Below the pieces are notes generated by a model that was not told the DNA's origin, made no database searches, and saw nothing but the letters and a program-made list of their open reading frames with translations. From Bryobacterales bacterium (lineage in GTDB: Bacteria; Acidobacteriota; Terriglobia; Bryobacterales; Bryobacteraceae): a stretch of DNA of 40,503 bases. The stretch lies in assembly GCA_003170295.1 (NCBI GenBank), contig PNAJ01000098.1, positions 1 through 40,503 on the forward strand. Direction: 5' to 3'. The translations under genes and the position numbers were made by a program. Shown one piece after another: positions 1 to 8,060 of the stretch; within the stretch, counting starts at the first letter, position 1; each line of letters starts with the position of its first letter.

Positions 1-1
1 T

Positions 2-280
2 CCGTTGTCGAAGTGGGGTCACAACAAAACTCACAAATCAGCGCTCGACGTAACCATCACGCCTTGGAACGTCCCCGACTTCGCGCTTCACCTGCCGAAG
101 GCTTTGTTCAATGGCAAATATCTGGCGGTTCAAGGGAACGGATCCCAACAACAGGTTTCGCACTTTGGACCGTCTGACATATGTGATGTTACCGGTCCGT
201 CACGTCACTACGTCCTCGTAGAGACGCCATACCATTTGGATTGCCGAACATACCTCAGCAACCTCGGACGAGTGCCATAA
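2..280 (+). CDS. Possible C-terminal fragment of an unrecognised protein, open at the left edge
   Basis: This reading frame is open from the left edge to a TAA at 278-280, so any gene here would be the 3' end of a longer one. The only start candidate inside the window is a TTG at 5, with no convincing ribosome binding site. The 91 or so residues have a soluble, mixed composition, ending in a segment with YVLVETPYHLDCRTYL, and no family I recognise. It could equally be a chance frame in degraded DNA, because the next 600 bases hold no convincing gene either. Confidence 0.25.
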   Translation, partial: PLSKWGHNKTHKSALDVTITPWNVPDFALHLPKALFNGKYLAVQGNGSQQQVSHFGPSDICDVTGPSRHYVLVETPYHLDCRTYLSNLGRVP

Positions 281-878
281 GAAGAAACGCCATCGGCCCT
301 GTCAAGGCAAAGATCGATGGTGGAGGATAGGGGAAGATGCCATAACCCTCCTTATGGGCTGTTGACCACACTTCTGCGGTCGTCACCTTGATCACTCGGG
401 TTCGGAGAAACAGCAAGCCCGATCACGCACGCCCTGAACGCCGCCAACACGCGATATATGGCGAAGTGAAAATCGATTGCGCGCCAGGAGCGATGCCGCG
501 GCGACACGTGAGACGGCCATGTTGATGATGTCGGCATCGACGTTCGCGGCATGACCATCAAAGCCAGGCTCGAAGTTGATCTGTTCCCCGCTGGGGTGAA
601 CTCGAGTAGGGTACTACCGTTTGAAGTCCAACTGTTCCTTCTTTTTTCGGCAGCGCAGCTCAACAATGGTAGCCTTGTCTTTGTTCGGCTCGGTCGGGTC
701 CGATAACTTTCTGCTGGCCACGGGCGGGTCGATCCGGTACAAATAATGCGATGACCGCTTTGACGGGCGGCCGAATTTCAATCCGGTTTCTGGAAGCAAC
801 ACGGGCGCTAGACGCCAGCTCTGGTAAATCCGAGCGTCGCGAGTGCCCCAGATTGGATGATTCGCCTTCCAGCTAAGC
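281..878. other. Gene-poor stretch, nothing recognisable
   Basis: About 600 bases without a frame I can defend. A plus-strand frame from about 512 to 706 (containing VDLFPAGVNSSRVLPFEVQL) and a short minus-strand frame at 614-802 have fairly protein-like composition, but neither has a start signal or a recognisable family. This may be eroded coding sequence. I see no tRNA, strong hairpin terminator or inverted repeat. Confidence 0.4.
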
Positions 879-1586
879 TCACAGGGATTTAACTAGGGAG
901 GATTTGTATGCTCTCTTGTCGTGTATCGCTCTGTAGATAAGGACCGCCATCCGGACCACCAGCGGAATCCCGATCGCGGCCGGCCAGAATGGCCCCAGCG
1001 CGATCCACGCCGCTCGCGGTCCCGGTAACGCGCCCGCGCCGAAAGAATACTCGAACTCAATCGACCTCTGCGCCTCGTCACGCTCCTGCCGCTTTACCAC
1101 AAGCCCGTCACTCACCACAAGCCCGTCGGGGGGAGCCGCAAGGCAATTCACCAGGTATGCGCTTATTTGCGGCAGATGCCGATTTTCGAAACGCAACACA
1201 TGCCCGCTGCGCGCCGTGCGCAGTTTCATCCGGATCGTGCCCAATCCCTCCCGCATGGCTTCGAGGGTCGGAAAGTCGCTCTCGATCAACGACAATGGCG
1301 CCGGTACGCCATCCACTCTCAGTTCCACTTCCCGTGCCACCCGGCCCACATAGGCCGTCTCTTCTGACGAGGAAATCCGTCCGTCGCGATCCTGGTCGAT
1401 CACAGCCATCAACACCGGCAGCATTCGAACGCCCGGCGTCAACTGGATCTCCACTTCAATGCCGTCCCGCGTTACTCCGATCAGGGTGGCCTGCAGATAC
1501 TCGTCCAGCCGGTGCGCGGACGCGCGTCCAACTAGACCAAGCGCCAGGCTCACCGCGAGCAGCGCGCTCACTCCCATTCGTCTCAT
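879..1586 (-). CDS. Exported EF-hand protein resembling the N-terminal domain of HupE/UreJ-type proteins
   Basis: Predicted 235-residue exported protein of unknown function. The start is the ATG at 1586: it places a basic MRRMG then a hydrophobic stretch (about residues 5-23) ending in ASAH, a typical signal peptide. The frame runs further upstream, but only over the 3' end of the neighbouring DUF3500 gene. The mature N-terminus (AHRLDEYLQATLI) is like the extracytoplasmic domain that precedes the permease part in HupE/UreJ-type proteins. Residues 64-75 (DQDRDGRISSSE) form a canonical EF-hand loop with acidic ligands at positions 1, 3, 5 and 12. Near the C-terminus there is one membrane segment (about residues 190-215). 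The multi-span permease domain is missing, so this is a single-span variant or a truncated protein. It lies 11 bases after the DUF3500 gene, so the two are probably co-transcribed. Confidence 0.65.
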   Translation of the reverse strand: MRRMGVSALLAVSLALGLVGRASAHRLDEYLQATLIGVTRDGIEVEIQLTPGVRMLPVLMAVIDQDRDGRISSSEETAYVGRVAREVELRVDGVPAPLSLIESDFPTLEAMREGLGTIRMKLRTARSGHVLRFENRHLPQISAYLVNCLAAPPDGLVVSDGLVVKRQERDEAQRSIEFEYSFGAGALPGPRAAWIALGPFWPAAIGIPLVVRMAVLIYRAIHDKRAYKSSLVKSL

Positions 1587-1597
1587 GGTCGCGGTAC

Positions 1598-2629
1598 TCA
1601 ATGCGCCACTGACTTCTTCCCGTAATCGTTCGTCGGATCCCGGTAAATCGTATGGATGTGCATCGTCGGGTCGCCCCCCAGCGGCTGGGGCGCGTATTCG
1701 ATCACCAATGTCGGTCCCTGGATCCGATAATACGCCGGCATCCCGTTGGTGGTCGGTCCGCTCCACGCGAACCAGGTTCCGGACAGATTCGCCTTGATCT
1801 CCGCCATGCGCACCGCCGCTGCCTGTTCGTGGACAATCCCCGCCCATTCACCCACCAGGTCCAACAGCATCGCCTGCTGGCTCGCGTTCATCGCGGTACA
1901 CTTGATGCCCTCTGGCTGGATCGTCTTTCCGTCCTTCCCGGGTCCCAGGACCAGGTCGGCCACCCTGTAATTGAGAATCGCCTGCTTTCGCTGCTCTTCG
2001 TCCAGCGCATTAATCAGCGCGAAGGCCTTGTCGTTCTCGGCTCCGAGCGGGCGCACGGTCTTGCCGTCCACCATATACTTCGCGGGCTGTGCCGCCGTGT
2101 GGCTGGGCGTGAGAATCCCTTCGCGACCCACCATGGTAATGTTCAGCGCCAGATGGTGGCCGCCGAACTGCAGCATCCAGGGGTCCGTCGCGGAAGGCTT
2201 GCCTAGAATGGAAATGTAGTACAAGTCGCGTCCGAACATCGGCGACCCGCGCCCGCTGCCGGCGACTTTTAGTTGCTCGTCGCCTTCGACGATCGCGAGC
2301 ACTTTCTCGTAACCGCGCGTGCTCAGCATCGCGGCCAGCAGATCCATCGCCGCTTTCCTCTGCGGCGCGCTCAGATCGCCCATCTTCAGGCCCGCCCGCG
2401 GCACCATCGTAGTGGGCAGGTTGGACCACTTCATCCGCTGCACCGCGTCGTTGAAATCGAACAGCACTTTTGACCGCTGCCCCTCATCAAGCGAACTCAG
2501 GAAGCCGTTAGCGCTGGCCACTATCTTGGAAGCGACGCTCAAAGAACTCTGGGCCGGCGCGAGCCCGCAGCACAGAAGGGCGGCCAGGAAGCTGCTCCGG
2601 CTCGACCCGAGAAAGGTTGTCTTTACCAT
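1598..2629 (-). CDS. DUF3500 family exported protein
   Basis: A 343-residue protein of the DUF3500 family, whose biochemical role is not established. The N-terminus has a basic and hydrophobic leader (MVKTTFLGSS, then LAALLCCGLAPAQS) consistent with export. Family-like features are the repeated 'R..A..LL..ML...GY.K' helical segments, the WMLQFGGHHLALN motif in the middle, and a C-terminal WSGP...YYRIQGPTLVIEY segment followed by HIHTIYRDPTNDYG, which is typical of the family's end. The HHLAL and HIHT motifs suggest a metal or haem site, but that is inference. The start is fixed by a strong AAGGAG seven bases upstream. It is the first gene of a likely two-gene operon with the EF-hand/HupE-like gene, and a TetR remnant lies just upstream on the same strand. 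Confidence 0.85.
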   Translation of the reverse strand: MVKTTFLGSSRSSFLAALLCCGLAPAQSSLSVASKIVASANGFLSSLDEGQRSKVLFDFNDAVQRMKWSNLPTTMVPRAGLKMGDLSAPQRKAAMDLLAAMLSTRGYEKVLAIVEGDEQLKVAGSGRGSPMFGRDLYYISILGKPSATDPWMLQFGGHHLALNITMVGREGILTPSHTAAQPAKYMVDGKTVRPLGAENDKAFALINALDEEQRKQAILNYRVADLVLGPGKDGKTIQPEGIKCTAMNASQQAMLLDLVGEWAGIVHEQAAAVRMAEIKANLSGTWFAWSGPTTNGMPAYYRIQGPTLVIEYAPQPLGGDPTMHIHTIYRDPTNDYGKKSVAH

Positions 2630-2636
2630 AGGCGAT

Positions 2637-2642
2637 CTCCTT
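2637..2642 (-). promoter_or_regulatory. Ribosome binding site AAGGAG of the DUF3500 gene
   Basis: Reads AAGGAG on the minus strand, seven bases before the ATG at 2629. It selects that start over an in-frame TTG six codons upstream. Confidence 0.8.
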
Positions 2643-2708
2643 AACAAAGGTACAGCAATGCTGTCCCGGTCGGATGACGTATACGGAAGTTATCGGGTAG
2701 CCGCGCAG

Positions 2709-2867
2709 CTATTGCGAGGCTGCTACCTCATCGTCGATGTACCGGTTCAGGTGCGCTTGCACCTGCCGCAAGGCTCCATCGTTGCGTTCGATCCGGCTCA
2801 TCATTAGCGCGCCTTCGAGCGTCGCGACAATTAGCGTCGCCACGGCTTTCGGGTTCGAACGGCTAAG
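2709..2867 (-). pseudogene. Remnant of a TetR-family regulator (C-terminal end only)
   Basis: On the minus strand, a short frame of about 52 codons ends at a TAG (2709-2711). It reads like the C-terminal ligand-binding end of a TetR-type repressor: ATLIVATLEGALMMSRIERN, then a helix with HLNRYIDDEV. These are the family's last two helices. No start codon or helix-turn-helix region precedes it: an in-frame TAA sits at 2868-2870, and the next gene's 3' end begins at 2893. I infer that the 5' three-quarters of the gene has been lost. It lies immediately upstream of the DUF3500 operon, a typical place for a local regulator. The family call rests on sequence pattern alone. Confidence 0.6.
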
Positions 2868-2892
2868 TTAGCTCGAAAGAGATCATTTCTTC

Positions 2893-3912
2893 TCAGCGGT
2901 CTTGAGCTCGCGCGTCCGAGTTCAGGAACTTCAGTAGCGCCGGATAGAAAACTTCGGGAGCTTCGAGATGCGGGACATGGCCCAGGTTCGGCAACAGCAC
3001 CAGCTCGGCGTTCGGAATGGTCTCGGCGATGTGTTTGGCGCGCTCCGGAAAATCCGGAGTGTCCTTATCGCCGCCGATCACCAGAGTCCGCATCTTGATT
3101 TTCGGCCAATCATAGTCAACCGGGTCGAGATAAAGGATCTGCTGATAGATCGAACGGACCATGGCCAGACGCGGCCAGTCGCTCGAAAGCGTGGGCGCGT
3201 AAAGAATGCGCACATACTGCTCATATTCCGGCTTCCACGCGCCGGGCGTTGGGAAGTAGCGACGGATGTTGGCATAAAAACCTTGCCAACGCTGGTCATT
3301 CGTCTGCGACATGGTGCGTTTGTAAGCGTCGTCGGCACTGGTCCAGGGACGCTCGTAACGCGGGTCCTTGAGGCCAATCGGATTGTAGATCACGGCACGC
3401 TCGGTAATGTCCGGAAACGAGGCCGCAAAGCGCGCGGTGAGCATGCCCCCCATGGAGTGTCCGACGATTGTGATTTTGTTGACGCCCAGAGTCTGGAGGA
3501 GTTTTCGCGAGTTGAGCGCCATATCGTGGAAGTTGTACGGGATGATCGGTTTTGACGACCGGCCAAAGCCAATCTGATCCGGCACGACCACGCGAAAGCC
3601 TTGGTTGCGCAGCACCTCGATGAGTCCGGCGAAATAGAATCCTCCGAAGTTCATCCCATGGAACAGCATCACGGTGCGGCCGTTGGCGGTTCCCGCTGCC
3701 GGCACGTCCATATATGCCATGCGCACATCTTGCCCGTACAAGGTCAGCGGCATGTATTGCACGGGATACGGGTATCGAATCTCCTCGTACGTAATGCTGC
3801 CGGGCTTCAAGTCGGTGGGAGCTTTGGGCGCGTCGGCTGAGCCCCTTCCTTGCGCAGCCAGTAAGGTCGAAAGAGTGATTCCGAGCCAGCACGCTTTCAA
3901 TCGATTTGCCAT
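2893..3912 (-). CDS. Exported alpha/beta hydrolase
   Basis: A 339-residue alpha/beta-hydrolase-fold enzyme with an N-terminal signal peptide (MANRLKACWLG, a hydrophobic core, then LLAAQ). The oxyanion-side motif LFHGMNFGG (about residues 84-91) is followed by the nucleophile elbow GHSMGG with Ser153, an acid in GGDKD (Asp282 or Asp284) and the catalytic His312 in NLGHVPH. All members of the triad are present, so it should be active. The overall pattern (VPDQIGFGRSSKP, and a cap region rich in Tyr and Trp) is like epoxide-hydrolase/haloalkane-dehalogenase-type and C-C hydrolase relatives. The substrate cannot be deduced. A GTG three codons upstream (3921) is an alternative start; neither has a strong ribosome binding site. 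It is monocistronic, transcribed towards the TetR remnant. Confidence 0.88.
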   Translation of the reverse strand: MANRLKACWLGITLSTLLAAQGRGSADAPKAPTDLKPGSITYEEIRYPYPVQYMPLTLYGQDVRMAYMDVPAAGTANGRTVMLFHGMNFGGFYFAGLIEVLRNQGFRVVVPDQIGFGRSSKPIIPYNFHDMALNSRKLLQTLGVNKITIVGHSMGGMLTARFAASFPDITERAVIYNPIGLKDPRYERPWTSADDAYKRTMSQTNDQRWQGFYANIRRYFPTPGAWKPEYEQYVRILYAPTLSSDWPRLAMVRSIYQQILYLDPVDYDWPKIKMRTLVIGGDKDTPDFPERAKHIAETIPNAELVLLPNLGHVPHLEAPEVFYPALLKFLNSDARAQDR

Positions 3913-4005
3913 CTGACCCACATGTCCATTTCGGCTTCCGGGTTAGTATACACCCAAGTCCGTCGTCGGATCACCCGAATCAAGCGAGGCGCGTTGCGTT
4001 GGGTT

Positions 4006-5292
4006 TTAGGCCGGGATCGAGCCGTTCTTGATGATCTTAGTCATCACTTCGGTGAACGTGTCGACCTCTTCAAGCGTCGTGTAGACGTTCGGCGTGATGC
4101 GCAGGCCCTGGTATTCGCCGGGTGTGACGATGGCCACCGTCCAGATGCGGTGTTTGTCCCAGAGATACTTCGACAAAGCGGGGGCGTCGATTTTATCCAC
4201 ACTGATGAAACCGATGGCGCAAGACTGCTCTGGATCTTCGCTGTTCAGAATCCTGACGCCCGCGAGTTCGCGCAACTGATTTGACCAGCGCTTGCGGAGA
4301 TAGCGGAAACGCTCGGCTTTGCGCTCGGCACCAATGCTTTCGTGAAAGTTGATCGCTTCGGTGATCGCGTTCCGCTGCGATGCCGGATGCGTGCCGATCT
4401 CCTCGAACTTTCGAATGTTTTCCTGCATGGAATCGGGCGCGGCCATCATCGGCCAGATGGTCGGAATCTTGTTCTTTCGGACATACAGCATGCCCGTTCC
4501 GATGGGCGCCAGAACCCACTTGTGAAGCGACGTGCCGTAGTAATCGCAATCGAGATCGGCGTGGGCGAAAGGGAACTGCGCGAAAGCATGGGCGCCGTCG
4601 ACGATGGTTTCAATACCGCGGGCGCGCGCCATCTGACAAATGCGCTTCACCGGGAAAATCTGGCCGGTGCGGTTGGTGATGTGGCAAATGTGGATCACCT
4701 TGGTCTTTGGCGTGATGGCATCTTCAAATATCTTCACCAGGTAGTCCATGCTGGGAGGGGGCACGGGCCACTTGAGTTGCTTGAGTTTGATGCCATCGCG
4801 GCGCTCGCGCTGCTGCCAGGTGGTGATCATGCGCGGGTAATCCTGATTGGTGGTGATGACTTCATCGCCGGCCTTCAACTTCATGCCGAGCTGGATAATC
4901 TCATTCGCTTCACTGGCATTGCGGGTGATCGCGATTTCTTCCGTGTCCACGCCAAACATGCGCGCCAGACGGCGGCGGACGGTCTCCACGCCGGGGTCGA
5001 GCACGTTCCACATGTAGTAAGACGGGTTGAGGTTTTCCATCTCCAGATAGCGCACCTCGGTGTCCATAACGATTTTCGGAGCCGGGGAGACGCCGCCGTT
5101 GTTGAGGTTGATCATGTTGCGATCAACCGTGAAAGCGTGGCGGATATTGAACCAGAAGTCTTCGTCGCGAGCGACGGTGTCCGCCGGCCGCCCATTGACA
5201 GAGGCGATGGCGTCCTGCGCTTTCGCCAGTGAACTGGCCTGAAAGGCAGTGAGAACTGAGGCAGTGGTTCCGAGAAAGCGACGACGGTCCAT
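4006..5292 (-). CDS. Tat-exported class V aminotransferase-like PLP enzyme
   Basis: A 428-residue fold-type I PLP enzyme of the class V aminotransferase family (cysteine desulfurase / isopenicillin-N-epimerase-like). The chosen ATG gives MDRRRFLGTTAS, a twin-arginine type leader followed by a short hydrophobic stretch, so the enzyme is predicted to be exported folded with its cofactor. The PLP site is visible: Asp232 in VDGAHAFAQ contacts the pyridine nitrogen, and Lys258 in GTSLHKW should form the Schiff base. ITRNASEAN (about residues 122-130) is the phosphate-binding region. The substrate is unknown; epimerase, desulfurase or lyase chemistry are all possible. The frame stays open 33 codons upstream, but that part lacks coding character. 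It stands alone between the hydrolase gene and a roughly 300-base gap. Confidence 0.9.
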   Translation of the reverse strand: MDRRRFLGTTASVLTAFQASSLAKAQDAIASVNGRPADTVARDEDFWFNIRHAFTVDRNMINLNNGGVSPAPKIVMDTEVRYLEMENLNPSYYMWNVLDPGVETVRRRLARMFGVDTEEIAITRNASEANEIIQLGMKLKAGDEVITTNQDYPRMITTWQQRERRDGIKLKQLKWPVPPPSMDYLVKIFEDAITPKTKVIHICHITNRTGQIFPVKRICQMARARGIETIVDGAHAFAQFPFAHADLDCDYYGTSLHKWVLAPIGTGMLYVRKNKIPTIWPMMAAPDSMQENIRKFEEIGTHPASQRNAITEAINFHESIGAERKAERFRYLRKRWSNQLRELAGVRILNSEDPEQSCAIGFISVDKIDAPALSKYLWDKHRIWTVAIVTPGEYQGLRITPNVYTTLEEVDTFTEVMTKIIKNGSIPA

Positions 5293-5593
5293 AGTGAATC
5301 TTAAACCTTTTTTGGCGCCAGCGTATGTATTAAGTTTCTGTGCTTCAAGTATGCCGCGCGAGATGTAAGTAGGTGCTGTCGCCCTCACCACCCTCCTCGT
5401 AGCGGCAAGGTTACAACGAACGCCAAGAAACAGGCTCGAACTTGACGCACGGGAATCTTCACGACCCTTCGCGGCATGCGTCGTCTGTTGTAACGCGGCG
5501 AGCTAGCAGCTTGGTATCGACCGCCCTCATTCTCCGCAGGTCAATTCTCAGATCGCCCTACTCTCCCTCCCCGCCTCGCGTTAACATCCACTA
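5293..5593. other. Intergenic region between divergent genes
   Basis: About 300 bases between the starts of the aminotransferase (minus) and the DUF3365 sensor (plus), so it must carry both promoters. I see no convincing palindromic operator, RNA gene or coding remnant. The last 60 bases are pyrimidine-rich. Confidence 0.5.
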
Positions 5594-6478
5594 TTGAGGC
5601 TGCTCGTCAAGTTCAGTGCCATCTTTACGCTCGTGTTTGGAATCGGCGTCGCGATTATCGGCGGACTTACCTATCGGATGCTGGCGGACGGCGCGCACTC
5701 GCAGGTTCTGGCGCAGGCCCAATTGATGATGCAGGCCATGAGTTCGGTGCGCAAGTACACTACGGTTCAGGTCCTGCCTCTGCTGGCGCCGGAAGAGGCG
5801 CGCACCCATACGTTTCTGCCCCAAACCGTGCCCGCCTACGCCGCCACTGAAAATTTCGGCTACCTGCGCGCCCAGTTCCCCGATTACTCGTATAAAGAGG
5901 CGACCCTTAACCCGACCAACCCGCGCGATCGCGCCGTCGATTGGGAAGCGGACGTCGTTATGGCCTTCCGCAATCAGCCGAATCTGAAGCAACTGAGCGG
6001 GGAGCGCGATTCGGCAACAGGCCGTTCGCTCTTCTTCGCCCAGCCGATTCGTGCCGGAGGCCCCTGCCTCGAATGCCATAGCCTACCCGATGTCGCGCCC
6101 CCGGCTATGGTGGCCCGCTATGGATCCTCCAATGGATTCGGATGGAAGGAAGGCGAGATCATCGCGGCGCAAGTGATTTCGCTGCCACTCTCGGTTCCTC
6201 TGGCGATCGCCCGCAACGAGTTTCGCACCTTACTCCTTTACCTCGGGATCGTTTTCCTGGGGAGCCTCGTGGTTCTGAACGCCGTCCTCTATTTCACCAT
6301 CGCGAAGCCGGCCGCGCGGCTCTCCGACATGGCGAATCGCATCAGTTTAGGCGAGCTGGACGTCCCCGAACTCCCGGTGAAAGGGGGAGACGAGATCGCG
6401 GACCTGGCCGGCGCTTTCAATCGCATGCGGCGCAGCCTGGTGACCGCCATGAAAATGCTGGACGATGGGAATAAATAA
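5594..6478 (+). CDS. DUF3365 (Tll0287-like) haem sensor with HAMP domain and no output domain
   Basis: A 294-residue membrane sensor. Residues 1-28 (MRLLVKF, then hydrophobic) form the first membrane span. The extracytoplasmic part (about 30-200) is a DUF3365/Tll0287-like domain with the c-type haem motif CLECH in GGPCLECHSLPD, as expected for redox- or gas-responsive members. A second span (about 210-235) is followed by a HAMP domain (about 235-290) with the usual PxxRL and E-hinge (ELPVKGGDEIADL). The protein then ends after AMKMLDDGNK: there is no kinase, methyl-accepting or cyclase domain. The start is a TTG at 5594, the only codon that includes the basic start of the first span. It converges on a Ser/Thr kinase gene, a possible partner. 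The 3' end, stop included, is repeated in tandem (6461-6536). Confidence 0.88.
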   Translation: MRLLVKFSAIFTLVFGIGVAIIGGLTYRMLADGAHSQVLAQAQLMMQAMSSVRKYTTVQVLPLLAPEEARTHTFLPQTVPAYAATENFGYLRAQFPDYSYKEATLNPTNPRDRAVDWEADVVMAFRNQPNLKQLSGERDSATGRSLFFAQPIRAGGPCLECHSLPDVAPPAMVARYGSSNGFGWKEGEIIAAQVISLPLSVPLAIARNEFRTLLLYLGIVFLGSLVVLNAVLYFTIAKPAARLSDMANRISLGELDVPELPVKGGDEIADLAGAFNRMRRSLVTAMKMLDDGNK

Positions 6479-6536
6479 TGACGATGGGAATAAATAATGA
6501 CGATGGGAATAAATAATGACGATGGGGATAAATAAT
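6461..6536 (+). repeat. Four tandem copies of a 19-bp unit overlapping a stop codon
   Basis: The 19-bp unit GACGATGGGAATAAATAAT occurs at 6461-6479, 6480-6498 and 6499-6517, and with one change (A to G) at 6518-6536. The first copy carries the last codons and TAA of the sensor gene; the last copy touches the stop of the convergent kinase gene. The 19-bp period means each copy shifts frame, so a readthrough product would not be a simple peptide repeat. It probably arose by slippage and fills the whole gap between the two convergent genes. Confidence 0.95.
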
Positions 6537-7837
6537 TAAGGCAAATGAAACGCCGCGAGGAACCGCTTGCGATCCTTCTCGTCGACGATATCCGCCAGCG
6601 CATCCCGCAATTCCTCCGCCGAGTGCACGCGCTTCGCGGTTCGCGATACCACCATCGCAGCAATAGGCCCTAACGACGCCGCCAAAGCTTTGCGCGCGGC
6701 TTCGAGCGTCTTGTCGTCAATCGGCGATATGCTTTGCGACCCTGAAGGAGTCGTGTGTGCTCGCGAACTCAGCCCGCAGGACTTCAGGAACGCCACGCGA
6801 TCCTGTTCGTGCGGTATCTGCGCCGCCAGATGTCGGGATAACGCTTCGATGGAGTGATGCTGCGCGGCCGCCTTCGCTACGAGGCTTTTGGCGATCGGCC
6901 CCAGCACTCGCGTCAGACCCGATTCCACGCGCGCCAGATCCTTCGGCTCGATTTGCGGCGGATGGGGAGCCGAAGGCTGTTGCTGCGGCGCGAAAACCTT
7001 CGTCGTCGCATCGTCGCCGCCAAAAAATGCCTGGCGCCAGGCTCCTTGGAACTCCGCCGCGGTTTGATAACGATCCTCGGGCGCCTTCGCCAACGACTTC
7101 AGCACCACTACAGAAATCCCGAGCGGTACCGAACGAACGATCGCGCCCGGGGAGACCGGAATCTCGGTCAAATGGGCATTCATGATGGAGTATTCGCCGG
7201 TGCCTTGAAACGGCCGTCTGCCGGTGAGCGCCTCATATATAGTGATGCCAAGCGAGTAAATGTCCGAACGCTCATCGAGCGGCTTCGACATCACCTGCTC
7301 CGGCGACATATATGCTAGCGATCCGATTGCCATGCCGCTCCGTGTAATCCGTGCATCGCCCGTCACCGTTGCGATGCCGAAATCGGTGAGCTTGGGGCCG
7401 CCGCGCGGCGTTACGATAATGTTGGAAGGCTTGATGTCCCGATGAACGATGCCCTTCGCGTGCGCGTGAGCCAGCGCACTCAAGATGTCGTCTGTGATGC
7501 GAAACGCTTCGCCCAGCGGCAGGGGCCCCTCGCGAAGTTTGGCATCGAGACTGACGCCCTCAATCAGTTCCATGATCATCAGCACGCTCTCGCCGGAGCG
7601 AAAGGCCGTGCGAATGGAGGCGATGTGCGGATGCTGCAAGCTCGCCTGAATTCGGATTTCGCGAAGAAACCGATCGGCAACCTCGCCTGTCGCCTCGGTC
7701 CCCGGCAGGACCACCTTCATCGCCTCTTCGCGATCGGTAAGAGTGTTGCGAACCCTGTAAACAGCCCCCATGCCCCCGCGGCCAAGGATGCCCAGGATCT
7801 GATAATCGCCGACCGTTTGCCCAATCTCGAACGTCAT
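6536..7837 (-). CDS. Cytoplasmic Ser/Thr protein kinase with duplicated C-terminal module
   Basis: A 433-residue Hanks-type kinase. The kinase domain covers about residues 13-275: glycine loop GRGGMGAVY (19-27), ATP-anchoring Lys41, catalytic HRDIKPSN (132-139), DFG (152-154), an activation segment with SPEQ, and RSDIYSLG. All catalytic residues are intact. A Gln/Pro linker (about 285-300) leads to two copies of a helical module, 301-354 and 378-430, both with LGPIAxxxV, a His/Ser-rich turn, LxxxLAxxI and a final FL; these look like protein-interaction modules. No membrane segment is seen, unlike many bacterial kinases, so input probably arrives through the C-terminal modules. The ATG at 7837 starts just before the kinase fold; the frame upstream of it lacks coding character. 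It converges with the haem sensor gene, with only the 19-bp repeats between the stops. Confidence 0.93.
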   Translation of the reverse strand: MTFEIGQTVGDYQILGILGRGGMGAVYRVRNTLTDREEAMKVVLPGTEATGEVADRFLREIRIQASLQHPHIASIRTAFRSGESVLMIMELIEGVSLDAKLREGPLPLGEAFRITDDILSALAHAHAKGIVHRDIKPSNIIVTPRGGPKLTDFGIATVTGDARITRSGMAIGSLAYMSPEQVMSKPLDERSDIYSLGITIYEALTGRRPFQGTGEYSIMNAHLTEIPVSPGAIVRSVPLGISVVVLKSLAKAPEDRYQTAAEFQGAWRQAFFGGDDATTKVFAPQQQPSAPHPPQIEPKDLARVESGLTRVLGPIAKSLVAKAAAQHHSIEALSRHLAAQIPHEQDRVAFLKSCGLSSRAHTTPSGSQSISPIDDKTLEAARKALAASLGPIAAMVVSRTAKRVHSAEELRDALADIVDEKDRKRFLAAFHLP

Positions 7838-8060
7838 GCGCCTTCGATTTACAATAACATCGACCTGTATTGTCGCTGCTGCGAGAGATGGCGAGAGCGA
7901 TGCAGAGGTGCTACGCGCGGGGGTTTTCTGCCGTCTATGTGGGCGCCTTGAGTCCGCTCTCAACGGCATCCTACGTCCTTTCGCGGAGTGCGTCAATCGC
8001 CCTGAGGCACGAAGATCAAACGTCTCAGCGAGCACGGCGTAAGGGCCTTCGCGTATTCAC

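Noticed and set aside
989..1612. Long plus-strand frame opposite the EF-hand/HupE-like gene
   Set aside because: Arg/Pro/Ser-rich composition typical of an antisense shadow of a GC-rich gene; no start signal or family.
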